Origin: Raskinella chloraquaticus (SeqCode)
GTDB taxonomy: Bacteria > Pseudomonadota > Alphaproteobacteria > Rhizobiales > UBA4765
Length of the DNA: 64,000 nt
NCBI GenBank assembly: GCA_002365175.1
Contig: DEZK01000002.1
Coordinates: 62,001-126,000 of the forward strand
Direction of reading: 5' to 3'
The translations under genes were made by a program, and so were the position numbers. Numbering within the stretch: position 1 is the first letter of the stretch; the number at the start of each line of letters is the position of its first letter. Under the pieces are notes generated by a model, which did not search any database, was not told the origin of the DNA, and saw only the letters and a list, made by a program, of their open reading frames with translations. Positions 52,645 to 62,440 of this stretch are shown here, piece after piece.

Positions 52645-55068
52645 ATGACAGACCAAGCACACAACGATGCCTCAGCCGATTATGGCGCCGATTCCATCAA
52701 GGTTCTCAAAGGCCTGGATGCGGTGCGCAAGCGTCCGGGAATGTATATTGGCGATACGGATGACGGCTCGGGCCTGCATCACATGGTCTATGAGGTCGTC
52801 GATAACGCCATCGACGAAGCGCTCGCCGGCCATGCCAGCGAGGTCACGGTCGCGCTCAATTCCGACGGCTCCTGCACGGTGGCTGATAATGGCCGCGGCA
52901 TCCCCACCGATATCCACACCGAGGAAGGCATCTCGGCTGCTGAAGTCATCATGACGCAGCTCCATGCCGGCGGAAAATTCGACCAGAACTCCTATAAAGT
53001 GTCGGGCGGGCTGCACGGGGTTGGTGTCTCGGTTGTCAACGCGCTCTCCTCAAGCCTGCAGCTGCGCGTGTGGCGCAATAATCAGGAACACGCCATGGCC
53101 TTCAGCCATGGGGTGGCGCTAGCGCCATTGGCGGTCATTGGCCCGGCCAATGGGCGGCGCGGCACCGAGGTCACCTTCCTGCCCTCGACCGAGACATTCA
53201 CCATGGTCGAGTTCGACTATGCGACACTCGAGCATCGCCTGCGCGAGCTTGCCTTTCTCAATTCGGGCGTCGTCATCACGCTGACCGACAATCGCCATGC
53301 CGAAGCGAAATCAACGACGCTCGTCTATGAAGGCGGGGTTGAGGCGTTCGTCGCCTGGCTTGATCGCAACAAGACGCCGCTGCTGCCAAAGCCGATCACG
53401 CTCAAAGCCGAACGCGATGGCATCGTGGTCGAATGTGCGCTGTCGTGGAATGATGGCTATCATGAAAGCGTGCTATGCTTCACCAATAACATTCCGCAAC
53501 GCGATGGCGGCACCCATCTGGCGGGCTTTCGTGGTGCGCTGACCCGGCAGGTGACGAGCTATGCGGAGGCCAGCGGCCTTGGCAAGAAGGAAAAGGTGAC
53601 GCTCACCGGCGATGATTGCCGCGAGGGTCTCACCGCTGTTTTGTCGGTCAAGGTGCCTGATCCCAAATTCTCCTCGCAGACAAAGGACAAGCTCGTTTCG
53701 TCCGAAGTGCGCCCCGTCGTCGAAGGGGTGATGAATGAAGAGCTGAAAACATGGTTCGAGGAGCATCCGGGCGAAGCCCGCGGGCTGGTGGCCAAGGTGA
53801 TCGAGGCGGCGGCCGCGCGTGAGGCAGCGCGCAAGGCGCGCGAGCTGACGCGGCGCAAGGGAGCGCTCGACATGGCTTCGCTCCCCGGCAAGCTTGCCGA
53901 TTGCCAGGAGCGCGATCCGGCGAAATCCGAACTCTTTCTGGTCGAGGGCGATTCAGCCGGCGGCTCGGCCAAGCAGGGACGCTCGCGCGAATTCCAGGCG
54001 GTGCTGCCGCTGCGCGGCAAGATCCTCAATGTCGAGCGGGCGCGCTTTGACAAGATGCTGGGCTCGCAGGAGATCGGCACGCTCATCACCGCGCTTGGCA
54101 CCGGTATCGGCCGTGATGATCTCAATCTCGACAAGCTGCGCTATCACAAGGTCATCATCATGACCGACGCCGATGTCGATGGTGCTCATATCCGCACCCT
54201 GCTGCTCACCTTTTTCTACCGCCAGATGCCTGAACTCATCGAGCGTGGTCATCTCTACATCGCCCAGCCGCCGCTCTACAAAGTGACGCGCGGCAAATCG
54301 GTTCAATATCTGAAGGATGAGCGGGCGCTTGAGGCCTATCTGGTGACGGCTGGCATCGAAGAGGCAAGCTTGACGCTGGCCTCAGGCGAAAAACGCACCG
54401 GCGCTGATCTCCTCAAGACGGTGAACGACGCGCGGACTGCCCGCTCGCTGCTGCTTGGCCTTCATCATCGCTATCATCGTGGCGCCGTCGAGCAGGCAGC
54501 CGTTGCCGGAGCGCTCAAGGCCGACATCCTGGGCGATCGCATCGCGGCTGACGCCAAGGCGAGCGAGCTTGCGGCGCGCCTTGACCGGCTTTCCGACAGC
54601 ATGGAGCGGGGATGGGCGGGCGAGGCCTCCGCTCTGGGTTTCACCCTGACACGGACATTGCGCGGGGTGCGCGAGGCCATCAGCCTTGATGCGGCACTTC
54701 TGGGCTCGCTCGAAGCCCGCAAGCTGGACCAGCTGGCGCCCTCATTGCGCGAGGTTTATGAGAAACCAGCCATTTTGCGACGCAAGGAGGACGAGGCGGA
54801 GGTCTACGGGCCAACGCAGCTCTTCGACGCGGTGAGCGGGGTGGCGCGCAAATCAATCGCCCTGCAGCGCTACAAGGGCCTTGGCGAGATGAACGCCGAG
54901 CAGCTGTGGGAAACGACGCTCGACCGCAATGCGCGCCTTTTGCTGCAGGTCAAAATCCGCGAAACCGACGATGCCGACGATGTGTTCACCAAGCTGATGG
55001 GGGACGCGGTTGAACCACGGCGTGATTTCATCGTCGAGAACGCGCTCAACGCCAGCGTCGACGTCTAG
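52645..55068 (+). CDS. gyrB: DNA gyrase subunit B
   Basis: An 807-residue type II topoisomerase ATPase subunit that with GyrA introduces negative supercoils. The GHKL ATPase domain has EVVDNAIDEALAGH and DNGRGIPTDIH; GGLHGVGVSVVNALS is the ATP-lid motif. The TOPRIM domain has LVEGDSAGGSAKQGR and DADVDGAHIRTLLLTFFYR. The C-terminal YKGLGEMNAEQLWETT is diagnostic of GyrB. The ATG at 52645 is chosen for family length; an upstream in-frame ATG at 52576 adds an unlikely extension. Confidence 0.97.
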   Translation: MTDQAHNDASADYGADSIKVLKGLDAVRKRPGMYIGDTDDGSGLHHMVYEVVDNAIDEALAGHASEVTVALNSDGSCTVADNGRGIPTDIHTEEGISAAEVIMTQLHAGGKFDQNSYKVSGGLHGVGVSVVNALSSSLQLRVWRNNQEHAMAFSHGVALAPLAVIGPANGRRGTEVTFLPSTETFTMVEFDYATLEHRLRELAFLNSGVVITLTDNRHAEAKSTTLVYEGGVEAFVAWLDRNKTPLLPKPITLKAERDGIVVECALSWNDGYHESVLCFTNNIPQRDGGTHLAGFRGALTRQVTSYAEASGLGKKEKVTLTGDDCREGLTAVLSVKVPDPKFSSQTKDKLVSSEVRPVVEGVMNEELKTWFEEHPGEARGLVAKVIEAAAAREAARKARELTRRKGALDMASLPGKLADCQERDPAKSELFLVEGDSAGGSAKQGRSREFQAVLPLRGKILNVERARFDKMLGSQEIGTLITALGTGIGRDDLNLDKLRYHKVIIMTDADVDGAHIRTLLLTFFYRQMPELIERGHLYIAQPPLYKVTRGKSVQYLKDERALEAYLVTAGIEEASLTLASGEKRTGADLLKTVNDARTARSLLLGLHHRYHRGAVEQAAVAGALKADILGDRIAADAKASELAARLDRLSDSMERGWAGEASALGFTLTRTLRGVREAISLDAALLGSLEARKLDQLAPSLREVYEKPAILRRKEDEAEVYGPTQLFDAVSGVARKSIALQRYKGLGEMNAEQLWETTLDRNARLLLQVKIRETDDADDVFTKLMGDAVEPRRDFIVENALNASVDV

Positions 55069-55091
55069 ATCCAGGGTCAGGACCCATTAAT

Positions 55092-56159
55092 TCAGGCAAT
55101 ACGCGCCAGATCGAGCGTGTCGGCAGCTTCGAGCGCCCCTTCAAGGTAGCCGCCGAAATGCGGCGCCATTTCGCTTGAGGCAAAATGCAGCCGCCCCTGC
55201 CAGAGGTGGTCGAGCGCTGATGGGCGACCATAGGCGGGATGCTGCGTTGGCCCGGCATGGTCGGCCAATGTCGCCGTCAGCGGCTCATCGGCCCAATCCT
55301 GCATGATGAGCGCGCGCGGCTCGCCAAGCGCTGCGCCAAACAGGCGCACCAGCTGGCTGGCCGCCAGACGCAGCACCTCGTGGCGATGCGCCTGGCGGAT
55401 GGCCGGTGGAACACCGACGAAGCCAAACAGCGCATAGGGGCCGCCTGATGCCGGCGAGGCATCGTGAATTTCCACCATCGGCCCGCGCTGGCTCATCGCA
55501 TCACCCGAGAGCCCCGCGTCACGCCAATGCGGCGCGTCATAGATGGCGAGAATCTTCGCCTGCCCCGCCATCCAGGTCGGCACGTCGTTTGCTGCCTGAC
55601 GGATGGCCGGCGCCAGAGGCGGGTCGAAGGAGATGTGATTGACGGCGAGACGCGGCGGCATCGCCAGCACGACCTGGTGGGCTTCGATCGTCAGGTGATC
55701 AGCGCCCTGCATGACCTTTGCCCTCACGGTTTTGCCGTGATCGTCAAGGCCGGCAAGGCGCGTCGATGTCAGTATCCGCTTTGCCGGCAATGTGCGCGCA
55801 AGCCCGGTGATCAGGCTGCTCATGCCGCCTGCGACCCGCAACGATCCCTGCATGGATGAAAAACCACGCCCGCGCTCGACCACGCCATCATGGTGTTCGT
55901 AGACAAGGTCGCCACGGCAATACTGCTCGAAGGCGGTCAGGCCTAGATCAGCAATCAGCGCTTCCATGCGCGGCTGGCCGGGCCAGAACCAGGCGGGACC
56001 CAGATCGAAGGCGGCACCGCCTTCTTCATGGACATGAATACGCCCGCCAAAACGCTCGCGCGCTTCGACAAGGAGGACGCGGCGATGCTCTCGGTGAAGC
56101 CGGTTGGCCAGCGCCATACCCGCCAGGCCGGCACCAATGATCAGGATGTCGGTCTGCAT
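55092..56159 (-). CDS. FAD-dependent amine oxidase family protein
   Basis: A 355-residue flavoprotein. The dinucleotide-binding start DILIIGAGLAGMALANRLH and VEARERFGGRIHVHEEGGAAFDLGPAW are those of monoamine oxidase/flavin-containing amine oxidoreductases; the C-terminal LHFASSEMAPHFGGYLEGALEAAD is the FAD-contacting end. The length is shorter than the about 450 of plant or mammalian monoamine oxidases. Substrate unknown. Its ATG (56159) is close after the reductase stop, so the two likely form one minus-strand unit. Confidence 0.8.
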   Translation of the reverse strand: MQTDILIIGAGLAGMALANRLHREHRRVLLVEARERFGGRIHVHEEGGAAFDLGPAWFWPGQPRMEALIADLGLTAFEQYCRGDLVYEHHDGVVERGRGFSSMQGSLRVAGGMSSLITGLARTLPAKRILTSTRLAGLDDHGKTVRAKVMQGADHLTIEAHQVVLAMPPRLAVNHISFDPPLAPAIRQAANDVPTWMAGQAKILAIYDAPHWRDAGLSGDAMSQRGPMVEIHDASPASGGPYALFGFVGVPPAIRQAHRHEVLRLAASQLVRLFGAALGEPRALIMQDWADEPLTATLADHAGPTQHPAYGRPSALDHLWQGRLHFASSEMAPHFGGYLEGALEAADTLDLARIA

Positions 56160-56175
56160 CGGACCTTGCAACCGA

Positions 56176-57159
56176 TCAGTTCAGGCGCACCACGAACCGG
56201 CCACGGGTCTTGCCGGCGATGATGTCATGACCAGCCGCAATCGCCTGATCAAGCGGGATGGTGGTGGTCATGGCGGCAAGCTTGTCCATATCGAGATCAC
56301 GCACCAGACGCTGCCATGCCGCTTCGCGGGCTGAAACCGGCGTCTGCACCGAATCGACACCGAGAAGCGCCACATTGCGCAGAATGAAGGGATGGACGCT
56401 TGAGGGCAGATCGCCACCAGCGGCAAGTCCGCAGGCGGCAACCGCCCCGCCATATTTGATCATCGACAGAAGATTGGCGAGCGTGGTTGACCCGACGCTG
56501 TCGATTGCCGAACCGAAACGCTCCTTGGCGAGCGCTCGCACCGGGCCCGCCAATTCCTTGCGGTCAATGATTTCGGAAGCCCCCAGCGCTTTGAGATAGG
56601 CGGCCTCTTCCGGGCGCCCGGTGGAGGCAATCACATGGAAGCCAAGCTTTGCCAGCAGGGCTACGGCGATCGAACCGACGCCACCGGCGGCACCCGTCAC
56701 CAATGCCGGCCCATGGGCGGGCGTGATGGCGTGACGCTCCAGTGTCATGACGCACAGCATGGCGGTGAGGCCCGCCGTACCGATGGCCATCGCCTGTTCC
56801 TCGCTCAACCCCGCCGGCAGCCGCACCAGCCAGTCACCCCTGACGCGGGCACGCTCGGCATAGGCACCAAGATGGGTTTCGCCGACGCCAAAACCAGTGA
56901 GAACAACCTTGTCGCCGGCCTTCCATTTGGGGTTTGTCGAGTGCTCGACAGTGCCCGCGCTGTCAATGCCCGGGATCATCGGAAAACGGCGGACGACCGG
57001 CGCCTTGCCGGTGATCGCCAGACCATCCTTGTAATTGACGCTGGAGGCTGTCACCCGCACCGTGACGTCGCCCTCCATCAGATCCTTGTCATCAATGTTC
57101 GTCAGTGCAACGGACTGTCCGGCGTCAGTCTTGGTGATGACAATGGCGCGAAACGACAT
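56176..57159 (-). CDS. acuI: Acrylyl-CoA reductase (NADPH) family, AcuI/YhdH type
   Basis: A 327-residue zinc-free medium-chain dehydrogenase/reductase. SSVNYKDGLAITGKAPVVRRFPMIPGIDSAGTV, the nucleotide-binding VTGAAGGVGSIAVALLAKLG and ASTGRPEEAAYLKALGA match AcuI/YhdH, which reduces acryloyl-CoA to propionyl-CoA with NADPH and lets bacteria use or detoxify acrylate. GGAGG precedes the ATG. Function beyond the family is inferred. Confidence 0.9.
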   Translation of the reverse strand: MSFRAIVITKTDAGQSVALTNIDDKDLMEGDVTVRVTASSVNYKDGLAITGKAPVVRRFPMIPGIDSAGTVEHSTNPKWKAGDKVVLTGFGVGETHLGAYAERARVRGDWLVRLPAGLSEEQAMAIGTAGLTAMLCVMTLERHAITPAHGPALVTGAAGGVGSIAVALLAKLGFHVIASTGRPEEAAYLKALGASEIIDRKELAGPVRALAKERFGSAIDSVGSTTLANLLSMIKYGGAVAACGLAAGGDLPSSVHPFILRNVALLGVDSVQTPVSAREAAWQRLVRDLDMDKLAAMTTTIPLDQAIAAGHDIIAGKTRGRFVVRLN

Positions 57160-57255
57160 GGGTGATCCTCCGGCTGGCGGGTCTGTGGCTTTTACATCTC
57201 TTTCCTTGCCAGCAGCCGGCAGGTGCTGGCAAGGCCGCGCGCGGTTTGAAGCAGC

Positions 57256-58533
57256 TTATTCGGCCGGCACCGTCGCCGCACGGTCCACCGGCGTTTCGCG
57301 GATCGGCATGTTGACGATGGCCGCCAAAAGTCCCAGCAGCACGCCCAGCCACCAGATGATGTCGTAGCTGCCGTAAACCTCGCGCGTCCACGCCGCAATC
57401 ACCAGGCCGACGAACGAGCCCACCTGATGCGAGAAAAAGGCAAAACCGTAGAGCATGGCAAGCCATCGCGTGCCGAACATGATGGCAATGAGGCCTGATG
57501 TCGGCGGGATGGTGGAGAGCCAAAGAAGGCCGAGAGCGGCACCAAACATCAGGGCCGATGTGTTGGTGATGGGGAAAGAGACAAAGAGGGCAATCGCAAT
57601 CGCCCGGCCGAGATATATTCCCGACAGAAGCCACCGCTTGGGGATACGATTGCCGAGCATGCCAGAGCCAAGCGAGCCGACGATGTTGAACAGGCCGATG
57701 AGGGCCAGCGTCCAGCCGCCGACTTCAGGCGTCAGCCCCTGCTCGATCAGGAATTTCGGCAGGTGGATGGTGACGAAGGCGAGATGGAAACCGCAGACGA
57801 AGAAGCCCATGACCAGAAGGACGTAGGAGCGGTGGCCAAAGGCTTCGGCCAGCGCCTGGCGCAGGGTCTGCTGCGACAAGGCACCGACGCCGGCTGGCGG
57901 ATTTGTCGAACCCGGCGTTGGTGACGTTGCCAGCCTCGGCGTCCACAACGCCAGCGTCAGCGGCACGGCAAGGATCATCAGGCCGGCAAAGATCAGCAGC
58001 GTATTTGACCAGCCAACCGAGCGAATGAGGAGCGAGGAGGCCGGCGCAAAGACAAACTGCCCGAATGAGCCGGCAGCCGAGCCCGCACCGATCGCCGTAC
58101 CACGCCAGCGCTCTGGCATCAGCTTGCCGAAGGCGGCAAGGACGAGGTTGAACGAGCAGCCCGAGAGGCCAAAACCGATGAGGACGCCGGCCGACAGGTT
58201 GAAGCTCCAGGGGTCACTGGCATAGGCCATGATCGCGAGCCCGGCAGCATAGACGATCAGCCCCACCGCCAGCACGCGTGTCGAACCGAACCGGTCAGCA
58301 ACGGCACCGGCGAATGGCTGGCCAAGCCCCCACAGCAGATTCTGGATCGCCATGGCAAAGGAGAACAGCTCCAGCGAGAAGCCGCGCTCGGATGTGATAG
58401 GCGTGGTGAAAAGCCCCATCGTCGAGCGTGGACCAAAGGTTGCCATGGCGATCAGGCAGCCGCACAGCAAGATCAGCAGCGGCGAGCGCAAAGGCGCGGG
58501 AGAGCTGGCACTCGACGAAACAGGCTTGGTCAT
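57256..58533 (-). CDS. MFS transporter
   Basis: A 425-residue major facilitator carrier with about 12 membrane helices. FGPRSTMGLFTTPITSERGFS near residue 30 and the loop motif AVADRFGSTRVLAVGL after helix 2, plus SGMLGNRIPKRWLLSG in the second half, are MFS features; overall it resembles oxalate/formate or monocarboxylate carriers. Substrate unknown. The ATG at 58533 gives MTKPVSSS with GGGGAG about ten bases upstream; an ATG at 58593 would add 20 residues. Confidence 0.85.
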   Translation of the reverse strand: MTKPVSSSASSPAPLRSPLLILLCGCLIAMATFGPRSTMGLFTTPITSERGFSLELFSFAMAIQNLLWGLGQPFAGAVADRFGSTRVLAVGLIVYAAGLAIMAYASDPWSFNLSAGVLIGFGLSGCSFNLVLAAFGKLMPERWRGTAIGAGSAAGSFGQFVFAPASSLLIRSVGWSNTLLIFAGLMILAVPLTLALWTPRLATSPTPGSTNPPAGVGALSQQTLRQALAEAFGHRSYVLLVMGFFVCGFHLAFVTIHLPKFLIEQGLTPEVGGWTLALIGLFNIVGSLGSGMLGNRIPKRWLLSGIYLGRAIAIALFVSFPITNTSALMFGAALGLLWLSTIPPTSGLIAIMFGTRWLAMLYGFAFFSHQVGSFVGLVIAAWTREVYGSYDIIWWLGVLLGLLAAIVNMPIRETPVDRAATVPAE

Positions 58534-58680
58534 TGACTTATCGCTCCCCGCTGGCGCCAGGCGCCGAAATGTCTCGTTGATCGCTCGTATCACGATTGCT
58601 CGTCCTGTGACCGCCCTGCCAACGCATGACGGCTATGAGAAATGCCGATGCCCCTTGCGTCCGGTTCGATATTCGGTTAA

Positions 58681-58701
58681 TTATGCTCTCAATCAGCATA
58701 A
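58681..58701 (+). promoter_or_regulatory. Upstream operator of the nadABC operon (site 1)
   Basis: TTATGCT-CTCAATC-AGCATAA: perfect seven-base inverted arms with the centre at 58691. It shares the ATGCTC/GAGCAT-type half sites with the stronger palindrome 67 bases downstream, so both are probably bound by one dimeric repressor. Confidence 0.6.
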
Positions 58702-58742
58702 GCAGCGCAAGCCTCGTTTGCCCACTTGTGCTTTTTAAACGA

Positions 58743-58773
58743 CCATATAATGCTCATGTTGAGCATTATATGG
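58743..58773 (+). promoter_or_regulatory. Operator/promoter of nadABC (site 2, 14-bp perfect inverted repeat with TATAAT)
   Basis: CCATATAATGCTCA (58743-58756), TGT, TGAGCATTATATGG (58760-58773) is a perfect 14-base inverted repeat 30 bases before the nadA ATG. The left arm contains a perfect -10 box TATAAT (58746-58751); a TTGTGC upstream (58726-58731) is too close for an ideal -35. Overlap of operator and -10 box implies repression. From memory the half site resembles that of NadQ, the NAD-synthesis repressor of Rhizobiales; unverified. Confidence 0.75.
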
Positions 58774-58803
58774 AATCAAGGAATTTTATACGGGAGTACG
58801 GTG

Positions 58804-59889
58804 ATGTCGATGACCCAGAATTTCCAGTTTGGCACCCCGCTCGCGCACCCGGCAATGCCGGTTGGCGGCGTCAGCCCTTTTGCCAGACTGCCGCGCCCGG
58901 ACCTCACATTCACTCCCGCCATGGCGGACCGGACCGCCCATATCTATGGGCGCATGGCGCGCGTCGTGCCTGCCGTCGAATGGCCGGTTTTCGCGCCCTA
59001 TGTGGAGGCAATCAATCACCTGAAAAAGGAGCGCAACGCCGTCATTCTGGCGCATAACTACCAGACGCCGGAAATCTTTCACGGGGTAGCGGATATCGTC
59101 GGCGACAGCCTCCAGCTCGCCCGCGAGGCGACGCGCGTCGATGCGGACGTCATCGTCCAGTGCGGCGTTCATTTCATGGCCGAGACCTCGAAGATCCTCA
59201 GCCCCGCGAAGACTGTGCTGATTCCCGACATGAAGGCGGGGTGTTCGCTGGCATCCTCCATCACGGGCGAGGATGTGCGGTTGCTGAAGCGTGCCTATCC
59301 GGGCGTGCCGGTCGTCACCTATGTGAACACCAGCGCCGATGTGAAGGCTGAAAGCGATATCTGCTGCACCTCGTCGAACGCAGTGAAGATCGTCGAGAGC
59401 CTGGGTGTGCCGCGCGTTCTTTTCCTGCCCGACAAATATCTCGCGAAATGGGTGGCCTCGCAGACCAGTGTCGAGATCATTGCCTGGCATGGTGCCTGCG
59501 AGGTGCATGAGCGCTTCACGGGCGAGGAACTCAGGGCTTACCGGGCCGCCGATCCGGATGTGCGCATCATTGCCCATCCGGAATGCCCCCCGGACGTCAT
59601 TGCGGAAGCCGATTTCACCGGCTCCACCGCCCATATGATCGAATGGGTGAAGAAGGCCGGCCATGGGCGGGTTCTGCTGGTCACCGAGTGCTCGATGGCA
59701 AGCAATGTGGCTGCCGAGGCACCGGGCGTCGACTTCATCAAGCCGTGCAATCTTTGCCCGCACATGAAGCGCATCACGTTGCCGAAAATTCTCGATTGCC
59801 TGCTCGACATGAGCGGCGAGGTGCTGGTTGACCCCTCCATCATCGAGCGCGCGCGGCTGCCCATCGAGCGCATGATCGCGGTTCGCTGA
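58804..59889 (+). CDS. nadA: Quinolinate synthase
   Basis: A 361-residue 4Fe-4S enzyme that condenses iminoaspartate with dihydroxyacetone phosphate to quinolinate. The three cluster cysteines fit QCGVHFMAETSKIL, VTECSMASN and FIKPCNLCPHMKRI. NAVILAHNYQTPEIFHGVADIVGDSLQLA is the typical first domain. The ATG at 58804 has GGGAG seven bases upstream; an ATG six bases later is possible. First gene of nadA-nadB-nadC, the de novo NAD pathway from aspartate. Confidence 0.96.
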   Translation: MSMTQNFQFGTPLAHPAMPVGGVSPFARLPRPDLTFTPAMADRTAHIYGRMARVVPAVEWPVFAPYVEAINHLKKERNAVILAHNYQTPEIFHGVADIVGDSLQLAREATRVDADVIVQCGVHFMAETSKILSPAKTVLIPDMKAGCSLASSITGEDVRLLKRAYPGVPVVTYVNTSADVKAESDICCTSSNAVKIVESLGVPRVLFLPDKYLAKWVASQTSVEIIAWHGACEVHERFTGEELRAYRAADPDVRIIAHPECPPDVIAEADFTGSTAHMIEWVKKAGHGRVLLVTECSMASNVAAEAPGVDFIKPCNLCPHMKRITLPKILDCLLDMSGEVLVDPSIIERARLPIERMIAVR

Positions 59890-59955
59890 CCTTAAGGGAG
59901 TTGGCTTGCTGCCGGCTCGCCGGCAGGTCACACTTGTCGGCTGCAAGGATTTCCA

Positions 59956-61575
59956 ATGACCTCTCCTCTTCCGGCCGCCGGCAGTGATCTGTTCCCCACC
60001 CAGAGTTTTTCGGGCGCCGATGATATTGTCATCGTCGGTGGCGGGCTTGCCGGGCTGTTCTGTGCGCTGAAACTCAGCCCTCGTCCGGTGACGGTGCTGG
60101 CGGCCGCGCCGCTTGGCGATGGCGCTTCATCGGCGTGGGCGCAAGGGGGAATCGCTGCCGCCATCTCGGAGGGCGATACAGCTGAAGCGCATGTCGCCGA
60201 TACGGTCGCGGCGGGCGCGGGTATCGTCGATGAACGCATGGCGCTGTTGATGGCGCGCGAGGCGCCTGCCCGCATTCACGATCTGCTCGGCTATGGTGTT
60301 CCCTTCGACCGCGACCTTGAAGGCAAGCTGTCACTATCGAAAGAAGCGGCGCATTCAACGCGCCGCATCGTCCGCGTCAAGGGCGACACGGCGGGGCGCG
60401 CGATCATGAACGCACTGGTGGTTGCCGTTCGCAAGACGCCGTCCATCCGCGTGCTGGAAGGCTTCGTTGCCGAAACCCTGATCACCGAGGGCCGCCAGGT
60501 GAAGGGCATCACCGCCCGCCCCTTGTTTGGCGGCGCGGCCAACCCGATTTCCGTTCCAGCCGGCGCTGTCGTGCTGGCAACCGGCGGCGTTGGCCATCTT
60601 TATGCGGTAACAACCAACCCCAACGAGGCGGTAGGCCAGGGTGTCGCCATGGCCGCGCGCGCCGGCGCGATGATTGCTGACCCCGAATTCGTGCAGTTTC
60701 ATCCTACCGCCATTGATATCGGGCGCGACCCCGCGCCGCTGGCGACCGAAGCCCTGCGCGGCGAAGGGGCGTTACTGATCAACCGCGCCGGCGAGCGCTT
60801 CATGCTGAAGCTGCATGCCGATGGCGAGCTGGCGCCACGCGATATCGTCGCGCGTGGGGTTTTTGCTGAAAACGCTGGCGGACGGGGCGCGTTTCTCGAT
60901 GCAACCAAAGCAATTGGCAGCAAATTTGCTGAACGTTTTCCAACCGTGGCGGCGGCCTGCGCCAGCGTCGGTCTTGATCCGGCGACCCAACCGATCCCGG
61001 TGGCGCCGGCTGCCCATTATCACATGGGCGGCGTATTGGTGGATGCCAATGGGCGCACCACCATCGACGGATTGTGGGCGTGCGGCGAGGTGGCATCGAC
61101 CGGCGCGCACGGCGCCAATCGTCTGGCCTCGAATTCGCTGCTCGAATCGGTGGTTTTTGCCTGCCGGATTGCCGAGGATGTCAGCCAGATCCATCAGGTG
61201 CCGCGCCTGCTCCGCTGGCCCGAGCGCATCGGCGTCGAGATGGTCTCAACCGGCAATGATGGCGAGATCATCGAGCGTTTGCGCCACACCATGACCAACA
61301 AGGTGGGCGTCATCCGCCATCGCGCCGGCCTGAGCGAAGCCCTTGGGGAAATCCTCACCCTCAAGAGCATGACGCGAAGCCTGCCCCTCCTCAACATGCT
61401 GACAACCGCCAAGCTGATCACCGCGGCAGCCTATATCCGCGAGGAAAGTCGTGGCGGGCATTACCGCAGTGATTTCCCCGAAACAGACCCGCACTGGCAG
61501 CGGCGCACCTATCTGACGCTTGCCGAAGCGCAGGCAATAGCGGTTCGCGCCAGCGCCCGGCAGGGGGCGGCGTGA
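59956..61575 (+). CDS. nadB: L-aspartate oxidase
   Basis: A 539-residue FAD enzyme oxidising aspartate to iminoaspartate. FAD-binding DIVIVGGGLAGLFCALKL near residue 24, SSAWAQGGIAAAISEGDT, FVQFHPTAIDIG and HYHMGGVLVDANGRTTIDGLWACGEVASTGAHGANRLASNSLLE are the standard motifs; Arg and His of the fumarate-reductase family active site are in place. It follows nadA by 66 bases, and its stop overlaps nadC by four bases. Confidence 0.96.
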   Translation: MTSPLPAAGSDLFPTQSFSGADDIVIVGGGLAGLFCALKLSPRPVTVLAAAPLGDGASSAWAQGGIAAAISEGDTAEAHVADTVAAGAGIVDERMALLMAREAPARIHDLLGYGVPFDRDLEGKLSLSKEAAHSTRRIVRVKGDTAGRAIMNALVVAVRKTPSIRVLEGFVAETLITEGRQVKGITARPLFGGAANPISVPAGAVVLATGGVGHLYAVTTNPNEAVGQGVAMAARAGAMIADPEFVQFHPTAIDIGRDPAPLATEALRGEGALLINRAGERFMLKLHADGELAPRDIVARGVFAENAGGRGAFLDATKAIGSKFAERFPTVAAACASVGLDPATQPIPVAPAAHYHMGGVLVDANGRTTIDGLWACGEVASTGAHGANRLASNSLLESVVFACRIAEDVSQIHQVPRLLRWPERIGVEMVSTGNDGEIIERLRHTMTNKVGVIRHRAGLSEALGEILTLKSMTRSLPLLNMLTTAKLITAAAYIREESRGGHYRSDFPETDPHWQRRTYLTLAEAQAIAVRASARQGAA

Positions 61576-62432
61576 GCAAGATGTTCATGCCGGAATTGCC
61601 ATCGCTGATCGTTGCGCGGCTGGTGGAGGCCGCCTTGCTCGAGGATCTCGGGCGGGCGGGCGACATCACCTCGCAGGCAACGATCGCGCCGGGAACCACC
61701 ACGGACGCACGCCTCATTGCGCGCAACAAAGGAATTCTGGCGGGCAGCCCGCTCGCCACCGCCGCCTTCCACCTTGCGGGTCCTGGGCTGTCCGTCACCT
61801 GTCACCTAAAAGATGGCGATGCGCTGGCGCCGGGGGACGAGATTGCGCACATCAGCGGCGAGGCGCGCACGCTCCTCACCGCCGAGCGGACCGCTCTCAA
61901 TTTCCTCGGTCGCATGTCCGGCATCGCCACGCTGACGAGAGCTTACGCGCAGGCTATCGCCCATACCCGGGCAGCCATCGTCTGCACCCGCAAGACGACG
62001 CCGGGCTTACGCGTGGTGGAGAAATACGCGGTGCGCTGCGGCGGCGGGCGCAATCACCGCTTCGGTCTCGATGATGCCATTCTCATCAAGGACAATCATA
62101 TCGCTGTTGCCGGCGGCATCCGCCCGGCGCTGCGGCGCGCCAAGGCGTTCGCCGGCCATCTTGTGGCAATCGAGATCGAAGTCGACCGGCTCGATCAACT
62201 GGTCGAGGCGCTGGATGAGGGGGTGACCGCCATCCTGCTTGATAACATGTCGCTGTCGGACATGCGCGAGGCGGTGCGGTTGACGAACGGGCGTGCGGTG
62301 CTCGAGGCGTCAGGCAATGTGACCCTTCACACGGTCGCAGCGATTGCCGAAACAGGGGTTGATCTCATCTCGTCGGGGGCGCTCACCCACTCAGCGCCCA
62401 ATTTCGATGTGGGCCTTGATATCGCGCTGTGA
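61572..62432 (+). CDS. nadC: Nicotinate-nucleotide pyrophosphorylase (quinolinate phosphoribosyltransferase)
   Basis: A 286-residue enzyme that turns quinolinate and PRPP to nicotinate mononucleotide. EDLGRAGDITSQATI, ERTALNFLGRMSGIAT, CTRKTTPGLRVVEKYAVRCGGGRNHRFGLDDAILIKDNH and EASGNVTLHTV are canonical. The GTG start overlaps the nadB stop. Last gene of the nad operon; it meets the convergent hydrolase gene with only eight bases between stops. Confidence 0.96.
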   Translation: MSKMFMPELPSLIVARLVEAALLEDLGRAGDITSQATIAPGTTTDARLIARNKGILAGSPLATAAFHLAGPGLSVTCHLKDGDALAPGDEIAHISGEARTLLTAERTALNFLGRMSGIATLTRAYAQAIAHTRAAIVCTRKTTPGLRVVEKYAVRCGGGRNHRFGLDDAILIKDNHIAVAGGIRPALRRAKAFAGHLVAIEIEVDRLDQLVEALDEGVTAILLDNMSLSDMREAVRLTNGRAVLEASGNVTLHTVAAIAETGVDLISSGALTHSAPNFDVGLDIAL

Positions 62433-62440
62433 GCGGCGAT

